Made by a program: the position numbers and the translations under genes. Of a stretch of DNA of 64,000 nucleotides, positions 1 through 9,038 are shown one piece after another (position 1 is the stretch's first letter; the number at the start of each line of letters is the position of its first letter). The DNA is taken from contig NZ_JASBQE010000044.1 of the NCBI RefSeq assembly GCF_029960785.1, positions 35,717 through 99,716 on the forward strand, in the 5' to 3' direction. Origin of the DNA: Polyangium sp. 15x6. Its GTDB lineage: Bacteria > Myxococcota_A > Polyangia > Polyangiales > Polyangiaceae. A model generated the notes under the pieces. The model was not told the origin of the DNA. It saw only the letters and a program-made list of their open reading frames with translations, and made no database searches.

Positions 1-212
1 AGCTGCTCCGCGTCGACAACCAGCCCGCCGTGTCGATCGAGTACACGTGGACCTCCAATGAAGGCCCGATGTTCCAGCGGCAGGTCGTTCTGTATGCGAA
101 GGGCCCGCACCAGATGCTCCTGCTCACGGCGACGTGCCGCGGGGACAAGATGGCATCGCGCTGGAGCGCGATGTTCAATGATTTCCTCACGAACTTCCGC
201 CTGCGAACCTGA
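1..212 (+). CDS. C-terminal end of a DcrB/DUF1795 (Eag-type) T6SS chaperone
   Basis: The reading frame is open to the left edge (first full codon at base 3) and stops with TGA at 210-212, so only about 69 C-terminal residues are present. They alternate polar and hydrophobic residues and end in a helix (SRWSAMFNDFLTNFRLR) typical of DcrB-like proteins. Genes of this family (Eag chaperones) commonly sit directly upstream of Rhs effectors with N-terminal transmembrane and PAAR segments and hold those segments soluble until loading on VgrG. Here the next gene starts 12 bases downstream and is exactly such an effector, which is the main support. The family assignment from a partial sequence is inference; the position is strong evidence. 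Confidence 0.62.
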   Translation, partial: LLRVDNQPAVSIEYTWTSNEGPMFQRQVVLYAKGPHQMLLLTATCRGDKMASRWSAMFNDFLTNFRLRT

Positions 213-223
213 CGGAGGTCTCG

Positions 224-3200
224 ATGCCCGTAGCAGCTCGTGTCGCGGACGACATCGATCATTCGAACGCGCTCAAAGGCCTGCTGATCGGGGCGGCCGT
301 TGGGCTCGTGATCGGAATTGCCGTGGTCGCGACCGGGGGAGCCGCCCTGGCAGTCGTGGCGACGGTCGGCGCCGCCGTGACCACGGGCGCGAGCGTGGGC
401 GAGATGTTGGGCTCGTCGGACGCGGTGAACGATCTCGTCGGGCGAGAAATCACGGGAGCCATTGCGAAAGGCTCCTTCAACGTTCGCGTCAACGACAAGC
501 CTGCCGCGCGGGCGGAGAAGGACGTCGTCACCTGCACGGGAACGCCGGGAGATCCGTTCGGCGATCACCATGGCAAGCGGCTCGCGGAGGGCAGCGAGAG
601 CGTGCTCATCAATGGGGCGCACGCGGCGCGCATCGGCGAGAAGATCGAGTGCGGAGCGAAGATATGCGAGGGTTCTCCGGACGTCCTCATCGGCGGCCCC
701 ACGAAGACCGTACTCGACATCGAAGACGAGATTCCGACTTACATTCGCGTGGCCGAGATGGTCGTCGGCGCGGCTGGCGTAGGGGTGGCGATCGCGAAGT
801 ATGGGCTGAAGAAGGTCATTCGCGAAGTGCTGCTCGAACAAGCCACGGGGCTCGTCATCGAGGAGGGCGCACATGCCCTCGGCGGCGCGATTTTTGGCGA
901 AGGGTCCGAGGGGCAGGCGGTCTTCAGGGACCTGGCATCGACGTTCGGCGGGCGTCCCGGGAGACCAGGCAAACCGACGCTTGGCGGGCCGAGGGCATCC
1001 GTCTCGGGGGGCTCGAAGAGGCCGACCGGTAGGCCGACGTCGAATTCAACGAAACCCAGCACGAACGCCTCCTGCGTGAGGTCCAACAAGACCTCGCCGT
1101 GCGGCGATCCGGTGGACGTGGGATCCGGGCGTGTCCTCGACTCTGCCGTGGATCTGGAGCTTCCGGGGTTGATCCCTTTCGCGTGGCGACGGGCGTATAG
1201 CTCCGCCCAGGCGCACGAGCAGACCGCGCTCGGGACCGGTGGCTGGACGCATTGCTTCGAGCAATGGGTATTTCGTGACGTCGGCTTGACGACGTTCCAC
1301 GACGCGGAAGGGCGCGATGTCTATTTTCCGGAGCTGAATCCCGGGCAGTCTTCGTTCCATCGATCCGATCGCCTCTTGCTGACGGCCATGGAAGGGGACG
1401 TGTTCGAGCTTTACAGCCTCGACGATCGGCTCACGCGGGTCTTCGCGCCGATCGAGGGCGGGGAAGCGGCCGTGCTCCGATCGATCCGGGATGCCTTCGG
1501 CAACGAAATCGCGCTTCATTACAATGCCAATGGCCTTTACCGCATCGTGGATACGGCCGCCCGCGAGATCCGCGTCCTGTCCGGGGGCGTCGACGGGCGC
1601 GTCTCCGGCGTGGAGATCCGCGTCGGGGGCGAGGTTCACGATCGGGTGACGTACACGTACTCGAGCCGAGGCGATCTCGTGGCCGCGAGCGATATGCTCG
1701 GGAACACGGTTCGGTACGAGTACGACATTCAGCACCGGATCGTGAAGAAGACGCTCAAGAATGGTGTGAGCTTCTACTATGCCTACGACGACCGCACGGA
1801 CTGGTGCTGCAGGGCGTGGGGAGACGGCGGGCTGCATTCGGGCGAGATTCGCGTCGATCTCGAAAATCGTATCACGTACTTCACGAACGCCGAGGAGCCG
1901 CGCGTCTTCCACTGGAACGCTGACGGTCTCGTCGTGCGAGAAGAGACGCCCGACGGGATCCTGATCCGGACCTGCGAGTACGACAGGGATCAGTATCTGA
2001 TCGCCGAGGGAAACGGCGCCGGGGAGACGACGCGTCACGAGTACGATGCGCGGGGGAATCGCGTCCGGACGATGGATCCGGCGGGCAACGTCACCGAGTA
2101 TTCGTACCTGGACGACCTGCCCACGCACCGGATCGGGCCAGACAAGCTGGCCACGCGGTACGGGTACGGGTCGAAAGGGGAGCTGCGCCAGGTGGCATAT
2201 CCCTCGGGGTCGCAGTACCGGCTCGAGCACGACGAGCAGGGGCGGTTGATCTCGGTCGACGACGGGGAGCATGTCGTTCGTCGCTTCGGTTATGACGAGC
2301 GGCACGATTGCGTGGTCGAGGTCGACGCGCGCGGCGCGACCACGCAATACGCGTACGACGCGCTCGGCCGGGCGATCACGCGGGTGGATGCGCTCGGGCG
2401 CATGACGCGGGTCGAATATGATCCGCTGGGCCGGGCGGTATCCATCACGGCCCCGGACGGGACGGTGACACGCCGCGAGCACGATGCGTACGGCAACGTC
2501 ACGCAGGAGGTGGACGCGCTCGGCGGGGCGACCGAGATGGAGTATTCGGGGACGGGCAAACTATCCCGGATGGTGCGGCCGGATGGAACCGTTTGGCATT
2601 TGCGATACGACGGTGTCGAACGGCTCAGGCAGATCCTGAATCCGCATGGCGAGCTTTATGCGTTCGATTACGATACCGCGGGCCGGGTCGTTGCGGAGCG
2701 AACCTTCGATGACCGGACGCTGAAGTATTCGTATTCCGACGCGGGACGCGTCTCTTCGATCGCGGAGCCCGACGGCGCGACGCGCGAGCTTCGGTACGAC
2801 AAGCTCGGGGGCGTCCTCGGTGACAAGACCGCGGACAGCGAGATCAAGTTCGAGCGGGACAACCTCGGCCGGTTGCTGCGCGCCGTGCTCCAGGAGCGGA
2901 GCGGCAAGGTCGTCACGGCGTTCCAGAGGGACGAACTCGGCCTCGTCGCGGAGGAGCGTCAAAACGAGCGGGCGATCCAGTATCGTCATGATCGTTTTGG
3001 CCGGCGCACGGAGCGCGTTCTGTCAGATGGTTCGACGACGCGGTACGGGTACGGTCCCGATCACGAGCTGAGCTGGCTCGAACACGATGGGCGGCGGTTC
3101 GTGCTGGAGAGGGACATTCTCGGCCGTGAGGTACGGCGCGCTGGGGCGGCCGGGGTCGAGATCCGCAATACGTATGACGTGATGGATCGTCTGGCCGAAC

Positions 3201-4498
3201 GCGCCGTGGTGGGGCGTGGTGGGCATACGGTCTCGTCGAGGCGCTCGTGGAGGTACGACGAGCTCGGCCGCGTGGTGGAGATCGGGGACGAGCGGTGGGG
3301 CACGACGACGTACCGGTACGACAGCATCGGTCAGCTTCTCCAGGCGAAGCGGCGCTCGTATTGCGAGGTGTTCCATTACGATGCGACGGGATCGTTGCGG
3401 AAGATCTTCGAGGGGTTGAAGGGGCCGCGGCGCGGGAAGGCATGGGACACGGCGCCAGGGAATTTGCTCAGGCGCTCGGATCGGGCGGAATACGAGTATG
3501 ACGCGCGCGGGCGGCGAGTAAAAAAGGTCGCGCTCGTGGATGGGGAGGGCGCGCGGGCGGGGGAGGTCACGACGTATCGGTGGGACGATCGGGACCGGCT
3601 GCGGGAGGTTTTGAAGGCGTCGGGCGAGCGGGTGCTCTTCACGTACGACGCGTTCGGCCGGCGGGTTCGGAAGGAGGTTCTGCCGGCGGCGGGTGAGGCG
3701 GGCGCGCGGGTGGTGGAGTTCGTCTGGGATGGCGATGAGCTGGCGGCGGATCTAGATAGCGAGCGCGGGGCGCGGGTCTTCGTGCACGAGCCGGGGACGT
3801 TCGTGCCAGCGCTGCAGGCCGAGCAGGGTGAAGTATTCGCGGTGGTCAATGACCACCTGGGGATGTCGAAGGAGCTGGTCGACAAGGAGGGGAGGGTTGC
3901 GTGGTCGGCGGCGCATTCGGCGTGGGGGAGGGTGAGCGAGGCGCACCGGGATGAGGCGGTGCGACGGGGGAGGGAGGTCGAGAGTCCGTTTCGGCTCTTG
4001 GGGCAGTATGCGGATGAGGAGACGGGGCTTTGTTATACGAGGTTCCGGTATTTTGATGCGGAGACGGGGAGGTGGTGTAGTCCGGATCCGTTAGATGTAG
4101 CTGGTGGGAGCAATCTGTCGGGATTCGATGGTTCGCCCATTAGTATGGTGGACCCGATGGGGCTTCAATCGGATGGAAGCAATACTACGACCCCGAAGGT
4201 ATCAAGTCCCAAGCGGATTTTTTCTGCACGTGAGCTGATGCGGCGCGCTGAAGAGCCGGGGCCCTACCACAACTTCCCGGAACATTACGACCAAGATGTA
4301 TTTGAACGCGGAACGCGGACCGTCACAGCAAACTTCTGGAGAAAGCCCAGGACAGGGATGAGTAATGACGCGGTCATGTATTCGTTGCCCGGGGTTTTGA
4401 ACGGCAAGCAAGGAACGTTCGAGATCGGAGTACGGCCATCCGCCTCTGGGAACACAGAGGTAATAAATCACAGATTTTTCCGGCCCTGTCCGAAATAG
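224..4498 (+). CDS. PAAR-TM-Rhs type VI effector with variable C-terminal toxin
   Basis: A 1424-residue polymorphic toxin. The ATG at 224 has GGAGG seven bases upstream. Residues 19-57 form two hydrophobic glycine/alanine-rich segments, residues about 72-163 are a PAAR domain (repeated Gly turns, HHGKRLAEGS, NGAHAARIGEK), and 174-190 is a third hydrophobic stretch. Residues about 283-345 match the DUF6531 Rhs entry (CGDPVDVGSGRVL), followed by some 900 residues of YD repeats that build the Rhs cocoon. The core ends in the self-cleavage signature DPLD...DPMGL near residue 1314. The last 110 residues (4166-4495) are a separate domain with YHNFPEHYDQ and NHRFFRP, with lower GC than the shell; I cannot name its activity. 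No immunity gene follows: the next gene is convergent and 24 bases away. Likely loaded by the upstream Eag chaperone and fired on a VgrG spike. Confidence 0.95.
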   Translation: MPVAARVADDIDHSNALKGLLIGAAVGLVIGIAVVATGGAALAVVATVGAAVTTGASVGEMLGSSDAVNDLVGREITGAIAKGSFNVRVNDKPAARAEKDVVTCTGTPGDPFGDHHGKRLAEGSESVLINGAHAARIGEKIECGAKICEGSPDVLIGGPTKTVLDIEDEIPTYIRVAEMVVGAAGVGVAIAKYGLKKVIREVLLEQATGLVIEEGAHALGGAIFGEGSEGQAVFRDLASTFGGRPGRPGKPTLGGPRASVSGGSKRPTGRPTSNSTKPSTNASCVRSNKTSPCGDPVDVGSGRVLDSAVDLELPGLIPFAWRRAYSSAQAHEQTALGTGGWTHCFEQWVFRDVGLTTFHDAEGRDVYFPELNPGQSSFHRSDRLLLTAMEGDVFELYSLDDRLTRVFAPIEGGEAAVLRSIRDAFGNEIALHYNANGLYRIVDTAAREIRVLSGGVDGRVSGVEIRVGGEVHDRVTYTYSSRGDLVAASDMLGNTVRYEYDIQHRIVKKTLKNGVSFYYAYDDRTDWCCRAWGDGGLHSGEIRVDLENRITYFTNAEEPRVFHWNADGLVVREETPDGILIRTCEYDRDQYLIAEGNGAGETTRHEYDARGNRVRTMDPAGNVTEYSYLDDLPTHRIGPDKLATRYGYGSKGELRQVAYPSGSQYRLEHDEQGRLISVDDGEHVVRRFGYDERHDCVVEVDARGATTQYAYDALGRAITRVDALGRMTRVEYDPLGRAVSITAPDGTVTRREHDAYGNVTQEVDALGGATEMEYSGTGKLSRMVRPDGTVWHLRYDGVERLRQILNPHGELYAFDYDTAGRVVAERTFDDRTLKYSYSDAGRVSSIAEPDGATRELRYDKLGGVLGDKTADSEIKFERDNLGRLLRAVLQERSGKVVTAFQRDELGLVAEERQNERAIQYRHDRFGRRTERVLSDGSTTRYGYGPDHELSWLEHDGRRFVLERDILGREVRRAGAAGVEIRNTYDVMDRLAERAVVGRGGHTVSSRRSWRYDELGRVVEIGDERWGTTTYRYDSIGQLLQAKRRSYCEVFHYDATGSLRKIFEGLKGPRRGKAWDTAPGNLLRRSDRAEYEYDARGRRVKKVALVDGEGARAGEVTTYRWDDRDRLREVLKASGERVLFTYDAFGRRVRKEVLPAAGEAGARVVEFVWDGDELAADLDSERGARVFVHEPGTFVPALQAEQGEVFAVVNDHLGMSKELVDKEGRVAWSAAHSAWGRVSEAHRDEAVRRGREVESPFRLLGQYADEETGLCYTRFRYFDAETGRWCSPDPLDVAGGSNLSGFDGSPISMVDPMGLQSDGSNTTTPKVSSPKRIFSARELMRRAEEPGPYHNFPEHYDQDVFERGTRTVTANFWRKPRTGMSNDAVMYSLPGVLNGKQGTFEIGVRPSASGNTEVINHRFFRPCPK

Positions 4499-4522
4499 TG
4501 GTTGGTCATAGAGACCTGGCAC

Positions 4523-6652
4523 TTACATAACGCTTGTCCTCATCCCCTCCCTCACCTCCCTCCCCACCCCCTTATCCCTCACCATCCGCTCCAACCAAAC
4601 CCTACGAATCCGCATCATCGCCCCCCTCGGCAACCCCATCTCCCCGAGCACCTCCGCCTCCATCCCCCGCTCCGCCGCCACCACCAGCCTCGCATACTCC
4701 TTCGCCCCGATCGCCCCGCACTCCTTCTCCAGCGCTCCCACATACCCCTGATCATACGCGAGCAGCATCTTCTTCTCCCCTCGCCTCGCCTCCGCCTTGA
4801 TCTCCGCCTGCCAGTGAGCATGCAGCGCCTGCCACTGCTCCTCCTTCAGCTTCTCCGCCTCCAGAATCGCATACCGATCCATCTTCCCCCGCGCCATCCG
4901 CGCCGTAATCCCCGCGCATCGCTCGATCGGATACTCCTCCAGCGGTAGCTTCTCCTCCTTCGCCACCGCCCCCGCGTCCTCCGCCTTCATCACCGCCGGC
5001 GTCTCCAGCGGCCTCAGCATGGCCGGTGCCGCCGGGAGCTCCGGCACGTTCACGGGAGGCGGCGAGAGCGTGGCGGGTTCCTCCACATGCTCCGGAACGA
5101 CGGGCGGCTCCAGGGACTTCGACGCGAATGGGAGCGCGGACGCGGGATCCGCCTCCGCGGAGTGCCACGGCGTCAGCGTCCCCGTTCTGAAAGCAGCGAG
5201 AGGTATCGACGACCGGTTCCCCTCACTCGCTCCGGTTGCCAATGCCGAAGTCGCACCCGGGGGCAAATCCAGAAAGGGTAAAGCCGGCGATGTCTCGCCC
5301 GGTGCCCTGAGCGGGGCGATGAGCGTCATTCCCGCTTCGTCCTCATGCTGCGCGGCGATCTCTTCGAGCTCGTCGATTTCCTCGATCTCGTCGATCTCTT
5401 CAGGCTCGAAATCGTCCTCTGTCAGACGAATCGGTGCCGAGGCAGGATCGAAGGGCAGGGGGGCCGTCGCTGCCAGCCAGTTCCCATGTGTCGTGATCCA
5501 GGTCCCCGTCTCCTTCCGGATAGGCGCGGACGACTCGTCGGAGGTCTCTTTGGTCGTCACCGTCGGCGTCGGAGGCAACGGCAAGGTTTGGCGTGCGATC
5601 TGAAAAGGCATCGTGGCGCGCTTGCGCTGGCTCACGGACGTCGGCGGGGCGAGCTGGGTCCTCGTCCCGTCGTCCTCGTTCGCCCCCGGATGATTACACG
5701 TCACGAGCACGGCCCCGTCCTCCATCGGATCCTTCAATCCGAGGATTCCCCGCCACACGAGCGCGCACGTCCCCCGATCCGTGTCGATCCACATCGTGTC
5801 ACATCGCAGCCGGATCTCCTCGGCTGCGCCCCCAGGCCTCTGCGCGAGCGCGTGCGGTGTCACCGTGGCGAGCTTCGTGACGAGCTGCGGATACTCCGGA
5901 TGCAGATGCTCGAGGAGGATCTGCTCTCCGACGCCGAGTTGCGCGAGTTGCTGATCCGATGGAGCCGCATTGAAAAACCCCGCGTCCATGTCCGCCGGCA
6001 GCGGCTCGGATGCCCACGTGTCCTGCCGCCAGGTTGCCATATGCCGGCGAAGCTTCGACGCACGCTCCGGCCAGCCGGGTGCAATCGGTCCGAACCCGAC
6101 CGGAGGAATCACCTGAGCGGCCGCGCGCAGCGCAAGACCCACGGGCGTGAGATTCGGTACCGGTCGAAATCCCCGCCCATCGGGCGACGGATTGGCGGGG
6201 ATACCCCCTGGATTCCACGTCCCCGGCCCCCCCGCAGATCGCTCCCAGCGAATCGGCATTTTCACGAAGGGTGCGGCCGCCGAGAGCCGGCCATCCGGCA
6301 CCCACACCCGATCCCCGTGCACCTCGATCGCCTTGTTCAGGGGGCCCACGGACAATCGAGCGACGAGGGACGTGGTCGGCTGGCCGCGCGGCGCGTATAC
6401 ATGTCCGCCCACGAGCACCTCCGCGTGGCGCTTGAACGGCACACGATCGGTGGAGGAACGGAGGCTTCCTTGCGCACCGTCCGGCCAGGGATGGTCCACC
6501 TCGAAGGGAGCCTCTTGCTGCTCCGCGAGCGGGGACGTGCCAGGCTGCAGCCTGAACGTCGCCTTGCACACGACCGCGAGCGCAAATGCGCCGGGCCGAG
6601 GCTGCCAGAGGAACGAAGAGACGGAGAGAGGAGAGAATGAACGGACCTTCAC
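4523..6652 (-). CDS. DUF2169 domain protein (T6SS PAAR-effector adaptor)
   Basis: About 709 residues from a GTG start (6650-6652). The N-terminus (WQPRPGAFALAVVCKATF, residues 16-33) is the characteristic opening of DUF2169, a family found beside VgrG and PAAR/DUF4150 genes and thought to act as an adaptor between effector and spike. The DUF2169 body extends to about residue 330. It is followed by an acidic low-complexity linker (EEIDEIEEIDELEEI) and a Pro/Ala/Glu-rich segment, then a C-terminal helical charged region from about residue 570 (RCAGITARMARGKMDRY) also seen in the homologue at 18.8 kb. It is convergent with the Rhs gene. The linker region produces long spurious ORFs on the other strand. 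The adaptor role is family knowledge, not shown here. Confidence 0.86.
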   Translation of the reverse strand: MKVRSFSPLSVSSFLWQPRPGAFALAVVCKATFRLQPGTSPLAEQQEAPFEVDHPWPDGAQGSLRSSTDRVPFKRHAEVLVGGHVYAPRGQPTTSLVARLSVGPLNKAIEVHGDRVWVPDGRLSAAAPFVKMPIRWERSAGGPGTWNPGGIPANPSPDGRGFRPVPNLTPVGLALRAAAQVIPPVGFGPIAPGWPERASKLRRHMATWRQDTWASEPLPADMDAGFFNAAPSDQQLAQLGVGEQILLEHLHPEYPQLVTKLATVTPHALAQRPGGAAEEIRLRCDTMWIDTDRGTCALVWRGILGLKDPMEDGAVLVTCNHPGANEDDGTRTQLAPPTSVSQRKRATMPFQIARQTLPLPPTPTVTTKETSDESSAPIRKETGTWITTHGNWLAATAPLPFDPASAPIRLTEDDFEPEEIDEIEEIDELEEIAAQHEDEAGMTLIAPLRAPGETSPALPFLDLPPGATSALATGASEGNRSSIPLAAFRTGTLTPWHSAEADPASALPFASKSLEPPVVPEHVEEPATLSPPPVNVPELPAAPAMLRPLETPAVMKAEDAGAVAKEEKLPLEEYPIERCAGITARMARGKMDRYAILEAEKLKEEQWQALHAHWQAEIKAEARRGEKKMLLAYDQGYVGALEKECGAIGAKEYARLVVAAERGMEAEVLGEMGLPRGAMMRIRRVWLERMVRDKGVGREVREGMRTSVM

Positions 6653-6876
6653 AGGTCGAGTTTATCGCAACAAGCCGGGAAAGTGGAGAGTCGTGCGCTC
6701 CTTCCGCCTTGGCCACGCCAACCCGGCTACCTCACGGGGACGGACATTCTCTGCGATGGAGGCCTGGTTGCGGGCGCGTGAAGCCACGTGACATGATGGT
6801 GATTGCGGCGCCGAGTCAGCCGAGCTGAAGGAACCACCCGGCCAATCCGGGGGCTTACCCTCGTCCGATTGGATGT

Positions 6877-7203
6877 TCAACGCGCGACAATGATGTTGTA
6901 CGTGACGTCCAAATCGAACGTCTGATCCGGCGAGATCACGATCTTCGCGATACCGGTATGAGTGGCATCGACCGGAGGGGTTTGCTCGCTACCGAGCAGA
7001 GCGCACGCCGCGATGGCCCCCTTCGGGACCTCTGTGTTCTCCCCTTGCCCCTGCTTGATCGCATATCGGAGCGCAGCTTCCAGCGTCGGCGGCTCGGATT
7101 CGGTGTATCGCTCGGGCGCAGCCGAGTTACCCGGGGCGTGTTTGTCGGGGCTACCGGGGCGCGTCCCCATCCCCGACGACGTCACGACCCGCCGCGGGTA
7201 CAT
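6877..7203 (-). CDS. Small hypothetical protein
   Basis: A 108-residue frame from the ATG at 7203, which has GAGG six bases upstream. A longer frame reaches 7410 but its extra residues are Arg/Pro/Ser-rich shadow-like sequence, so the shorter start is preferred. The C-terminal half (AALRYAIKQGQGENTEVPKG, then a run ending TFDLDVTYNIIVAR) has balanced composition and consistently G/C third positions, which supports real coding. I do not recognise a family and see no signal peptide or membrane segment. It lies 224 bases upstream of the DUF2169 gene on the same strand; whether they are co-transcribed is unclear. Confidence 0.42.
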   Translation of the reverse strand: MYPRRVVTSSGMGTRPGSPDKHAPGNSAAPERYTESEPPTLEAALRYAIKQGQGENTEVPKGAIAACALLGSEQTPPVDATHTGIAKIVISPDQTFDLDVTYNIIVAR

Positions 7204-7526
7204 GTCGGTCCTCGAGCACACGCGGCTCCCGCGCTTCGCTGATCGACCCCTCGACAAGTGTCGACGGCCACGCGGCCGCGGAGCTCGGCCTCGAGCTGTC
7301 GAAGCGCAGGTTCGCGCAGACGGATCCTCCTCAGCGGGGTCGGGAGCACAAAAGTGCTTGACATTCGCGAAACCCTTACGTTTCCTGATCCTCGATACCG
7401 CTCCACGCATGCAGCGTCGGGCCGGCAGCGGGGCGCGCAGCAGAGAATCAACGGCGGCTAGGACGAGCAGACGGCTTCGGTTATTGTTAGGGTATCCGCC
7501 AGGCGGCGAGCCGTAGCGGAACGTGC
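7204..7526. other. Intergenic region upstream of the kinase operon
   Basis: No supported gene. A TTGACA hexamer lies at 7358-7363 on the plus strand but has no convincing -10 partner 16-18 bases on. Promoters for the divergent small minus-strand gene and the plus-strand kinase operon should be here; none can be assigned by eye. Confidence 0.3.
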
Positions 7527-9038
7527 ATGAGCGCTCTCACAGAAGGCAGCATCATCGCTGGCCGATACCGGCTCGGTCGCCCGCTCGCGAAGGGCGGCAT
7601 GGGATCCGTCTTTTTCGCGGAGCATCTCCAGCTCCGCACCGGCGTGGCCATCAAGCTCATGGCGCCCGCGCTCGCCGCCTCCGCCGACGCGCGCGTGCGC
7701 TTCGAGCGTGAGGCGCAGGCGTCCGCGGTCATCAAGAGCCCGAACGTCGTGCAGGTGTACGACTACGGCGTGGAAGGCGACTGCCCGTACATCGTGATGG
7801 AGCTGCTCGACGGCGAGGACCTCGAGCGCCGGCTCGTCCGCGTCGGGCGTCTCTCGCTCGCGGCCACGATGGACATCGTGCAACAGGTCTGCAAGGCCCT
7901 TCGCCGCGCGCACGAGCTGGGGCTCGTGCACCGCGATCTGAAGCCCGCGAACCTCTTCTTGTCGCGTCACGGCGACGAGGAGGAGCTCGTGAAGATCCTC
8001 GACTTCGGGATCGCGAAGGCGAATGGTCCGGTGCTCGCTGGGAACGCCACCCGGACGGGCACGCTGATCGGATCGCCGCAATACATGAGCCCGGAGCAGG
8101 TGCGGCGCGGGAAAGAGGTCGATCACCGCAGCGATCTGTGGTCGCTCGGGGTGATCGCCTACCGCTGCGTGACGGGCCGGTTGCCGTTCTCCGGCGAAGA
8201 GATCGGCGATCTCCTCGTCGAGATCTGCACGGATCCGATCCCTGCACCCTCGAGCATCCACGGCGCTCTCGGCCCCGACGTGGACCGGTTCTTCGAGCGC
8301 GCGCTGACACGCGACGTCGGCAAGCGATTCCAGAGCGCGAGCGAGCTCGCCGACGCGTTCGCGGCGGTGGCGATGGGCGGCGGGACCATCCCGATGAGCC
8401 CCTCGTCGCAGAATCTTGCGCTCGGCCCGCCGTCGCAGCCGGGCGCAGCGTCCTCGTCGCAGAATCACGCGTTCGGCCCGCCGTCGCAGCCGGGCGCAGC
8501 GTCCTCGTCGCAGAATCTTGCGCTCGGCCCGCCGTCGCAGCCGGGCGCAGCGTCCTCGTCGCAGAATCACGCGTTCGGCCCGCCGTCGCAGCCGGGCGCA
8601 GCACCCGTCAGCGTGCCGGGGGCGGCCTCGGGGGCGGGCGGAACGCTGTCGCCCTCGGGGCTCAGCCTCGCGCAGTCGCCGGCGAGCAAGCCGCGCACGA
8701 TCGCGGTGGTGGTCAGCATCGCTCTCGCTGCCGGCCTCGCCGTCGGGCTGGGCGCGCTCGCGTGGTCGCGCTCCTCGGCCCCGAGCGCGCCTGTTTCCGA
8801 GCTGGAAGGTGAAGAAAAGCGTCCGGCGTCTTCCGAGCCCAGCCCTGCCGGAGCCGCGAGCGGCGCGGCGTCTGCGAGCGACACGGCGTCCGCGAGCGGC
8901 ACGGCGTCCGCGAGCGGCACGGCGTCCGCGAGCGCCGCGGGGGTGGGCGCAAAGGCGCCGTCCGGAAGGCCCGTCAAGGGCGCGGTCCAGCCGAAAAAAG
9001 GGACCAAAACAGGCCATGATCCGCTCGACCATCAGTAG
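7527..9038 (+). CDS. Hanks-type Ser/Thr protein kinase with one membrane span
   Basis: A 503-residue transmembrane kinase. Its catalytic domain (about 12-285) has a complete motif set: Gly loop AKGGMGSVFF (21-30), Lys43, HRDLKPANLF (135-144), DFGIAK (159-164) and an APE-like SPEQ. It is followed by four 17-residue tandem repeats rich in Ser, Gln and Pro, a hydrophobic span at about 392-414, and an outer Ser/Ala-rich tail built of repeated ASGTAS units. All catalytic residues are present, so it should phosphorylate Ser/Thr; the substrate is unknown. The end overlaps the next gene by 23 bases, suggesting translational coupling with the PEGA and formylglycine-enzyme-like genes. The outer tail has no recognisable sensor domain and looks like a spacer through the periplasm. 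Confidence 0.95.
   Translation: MSALTEGSIIAGRYRLGRPLAKGGMGSVFFAEHLQLRTGVAIKLMAPALAASADARVRFEREAQASAVIKSPNVVQVYDYGVEGDCPYIVMELLDGEDLERRLVRVGRLSLAATMDIVQQVCKALRRAHELGLVHRDLKPANLFLSRHGDEEELVKILDFGIAKANGPVLAGNATRTGTLIGSPQYMSPEQVRRGKEVDHRSDLWSLGVIAYRCVTGRLPFSGEEIGDLLVEICTDPIPAPSSIHGALGPDVDRFFERALTRDVGKRFQSASELADAFAAVAMGGGTIPMSPSSQNLALGPPSQPGAASSSQNHAFGPPSQPGAASSSQNLALGPPSQPGAASSSQNHAFGPPSQPGAAPVSVPGAASGAGGTLSPSGLSLAQSPASKPRTIAVVVSIALAAGLAVGLGALAWSRSSAPSAPVSELEGEEKRPASSEPSPAGAASGAASASDTASASGTASASGTASASAAGVGAKAPSGRPVKGAVQPKKGTKTGHDPLDHQ
8403..8606 (+). repeat. 51-bp tandem repeat, four copies, inside the kinase gene
   Basis: Four 51-bp units encode a 17-residue block, SSSQNLALGPPSQPGAA alternating with SSSQNHAFGPPSQPGAA. 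The strict alternation makes a 102-bp higher-order unit, pointing to a recent duplication of a pair. It lies between the kinase domain and the membrane span. Confidence 0.85.

Noticed and set aside
4516..4535. Sigma-54 promoter (TGGCAC ... GCTTG)
   Set aside because: The GG to GC distance is 12 bases and not the required 10, and the site points into the 3' end of a convergent gene.
5345..6640. A 431-codon plus-strand frame opposite the first DUF2169 gene
   Set aside because: Arg/Pro/His-rich shadow composition, no motif, while the minus strand encodes a clear DUF2169 protein.
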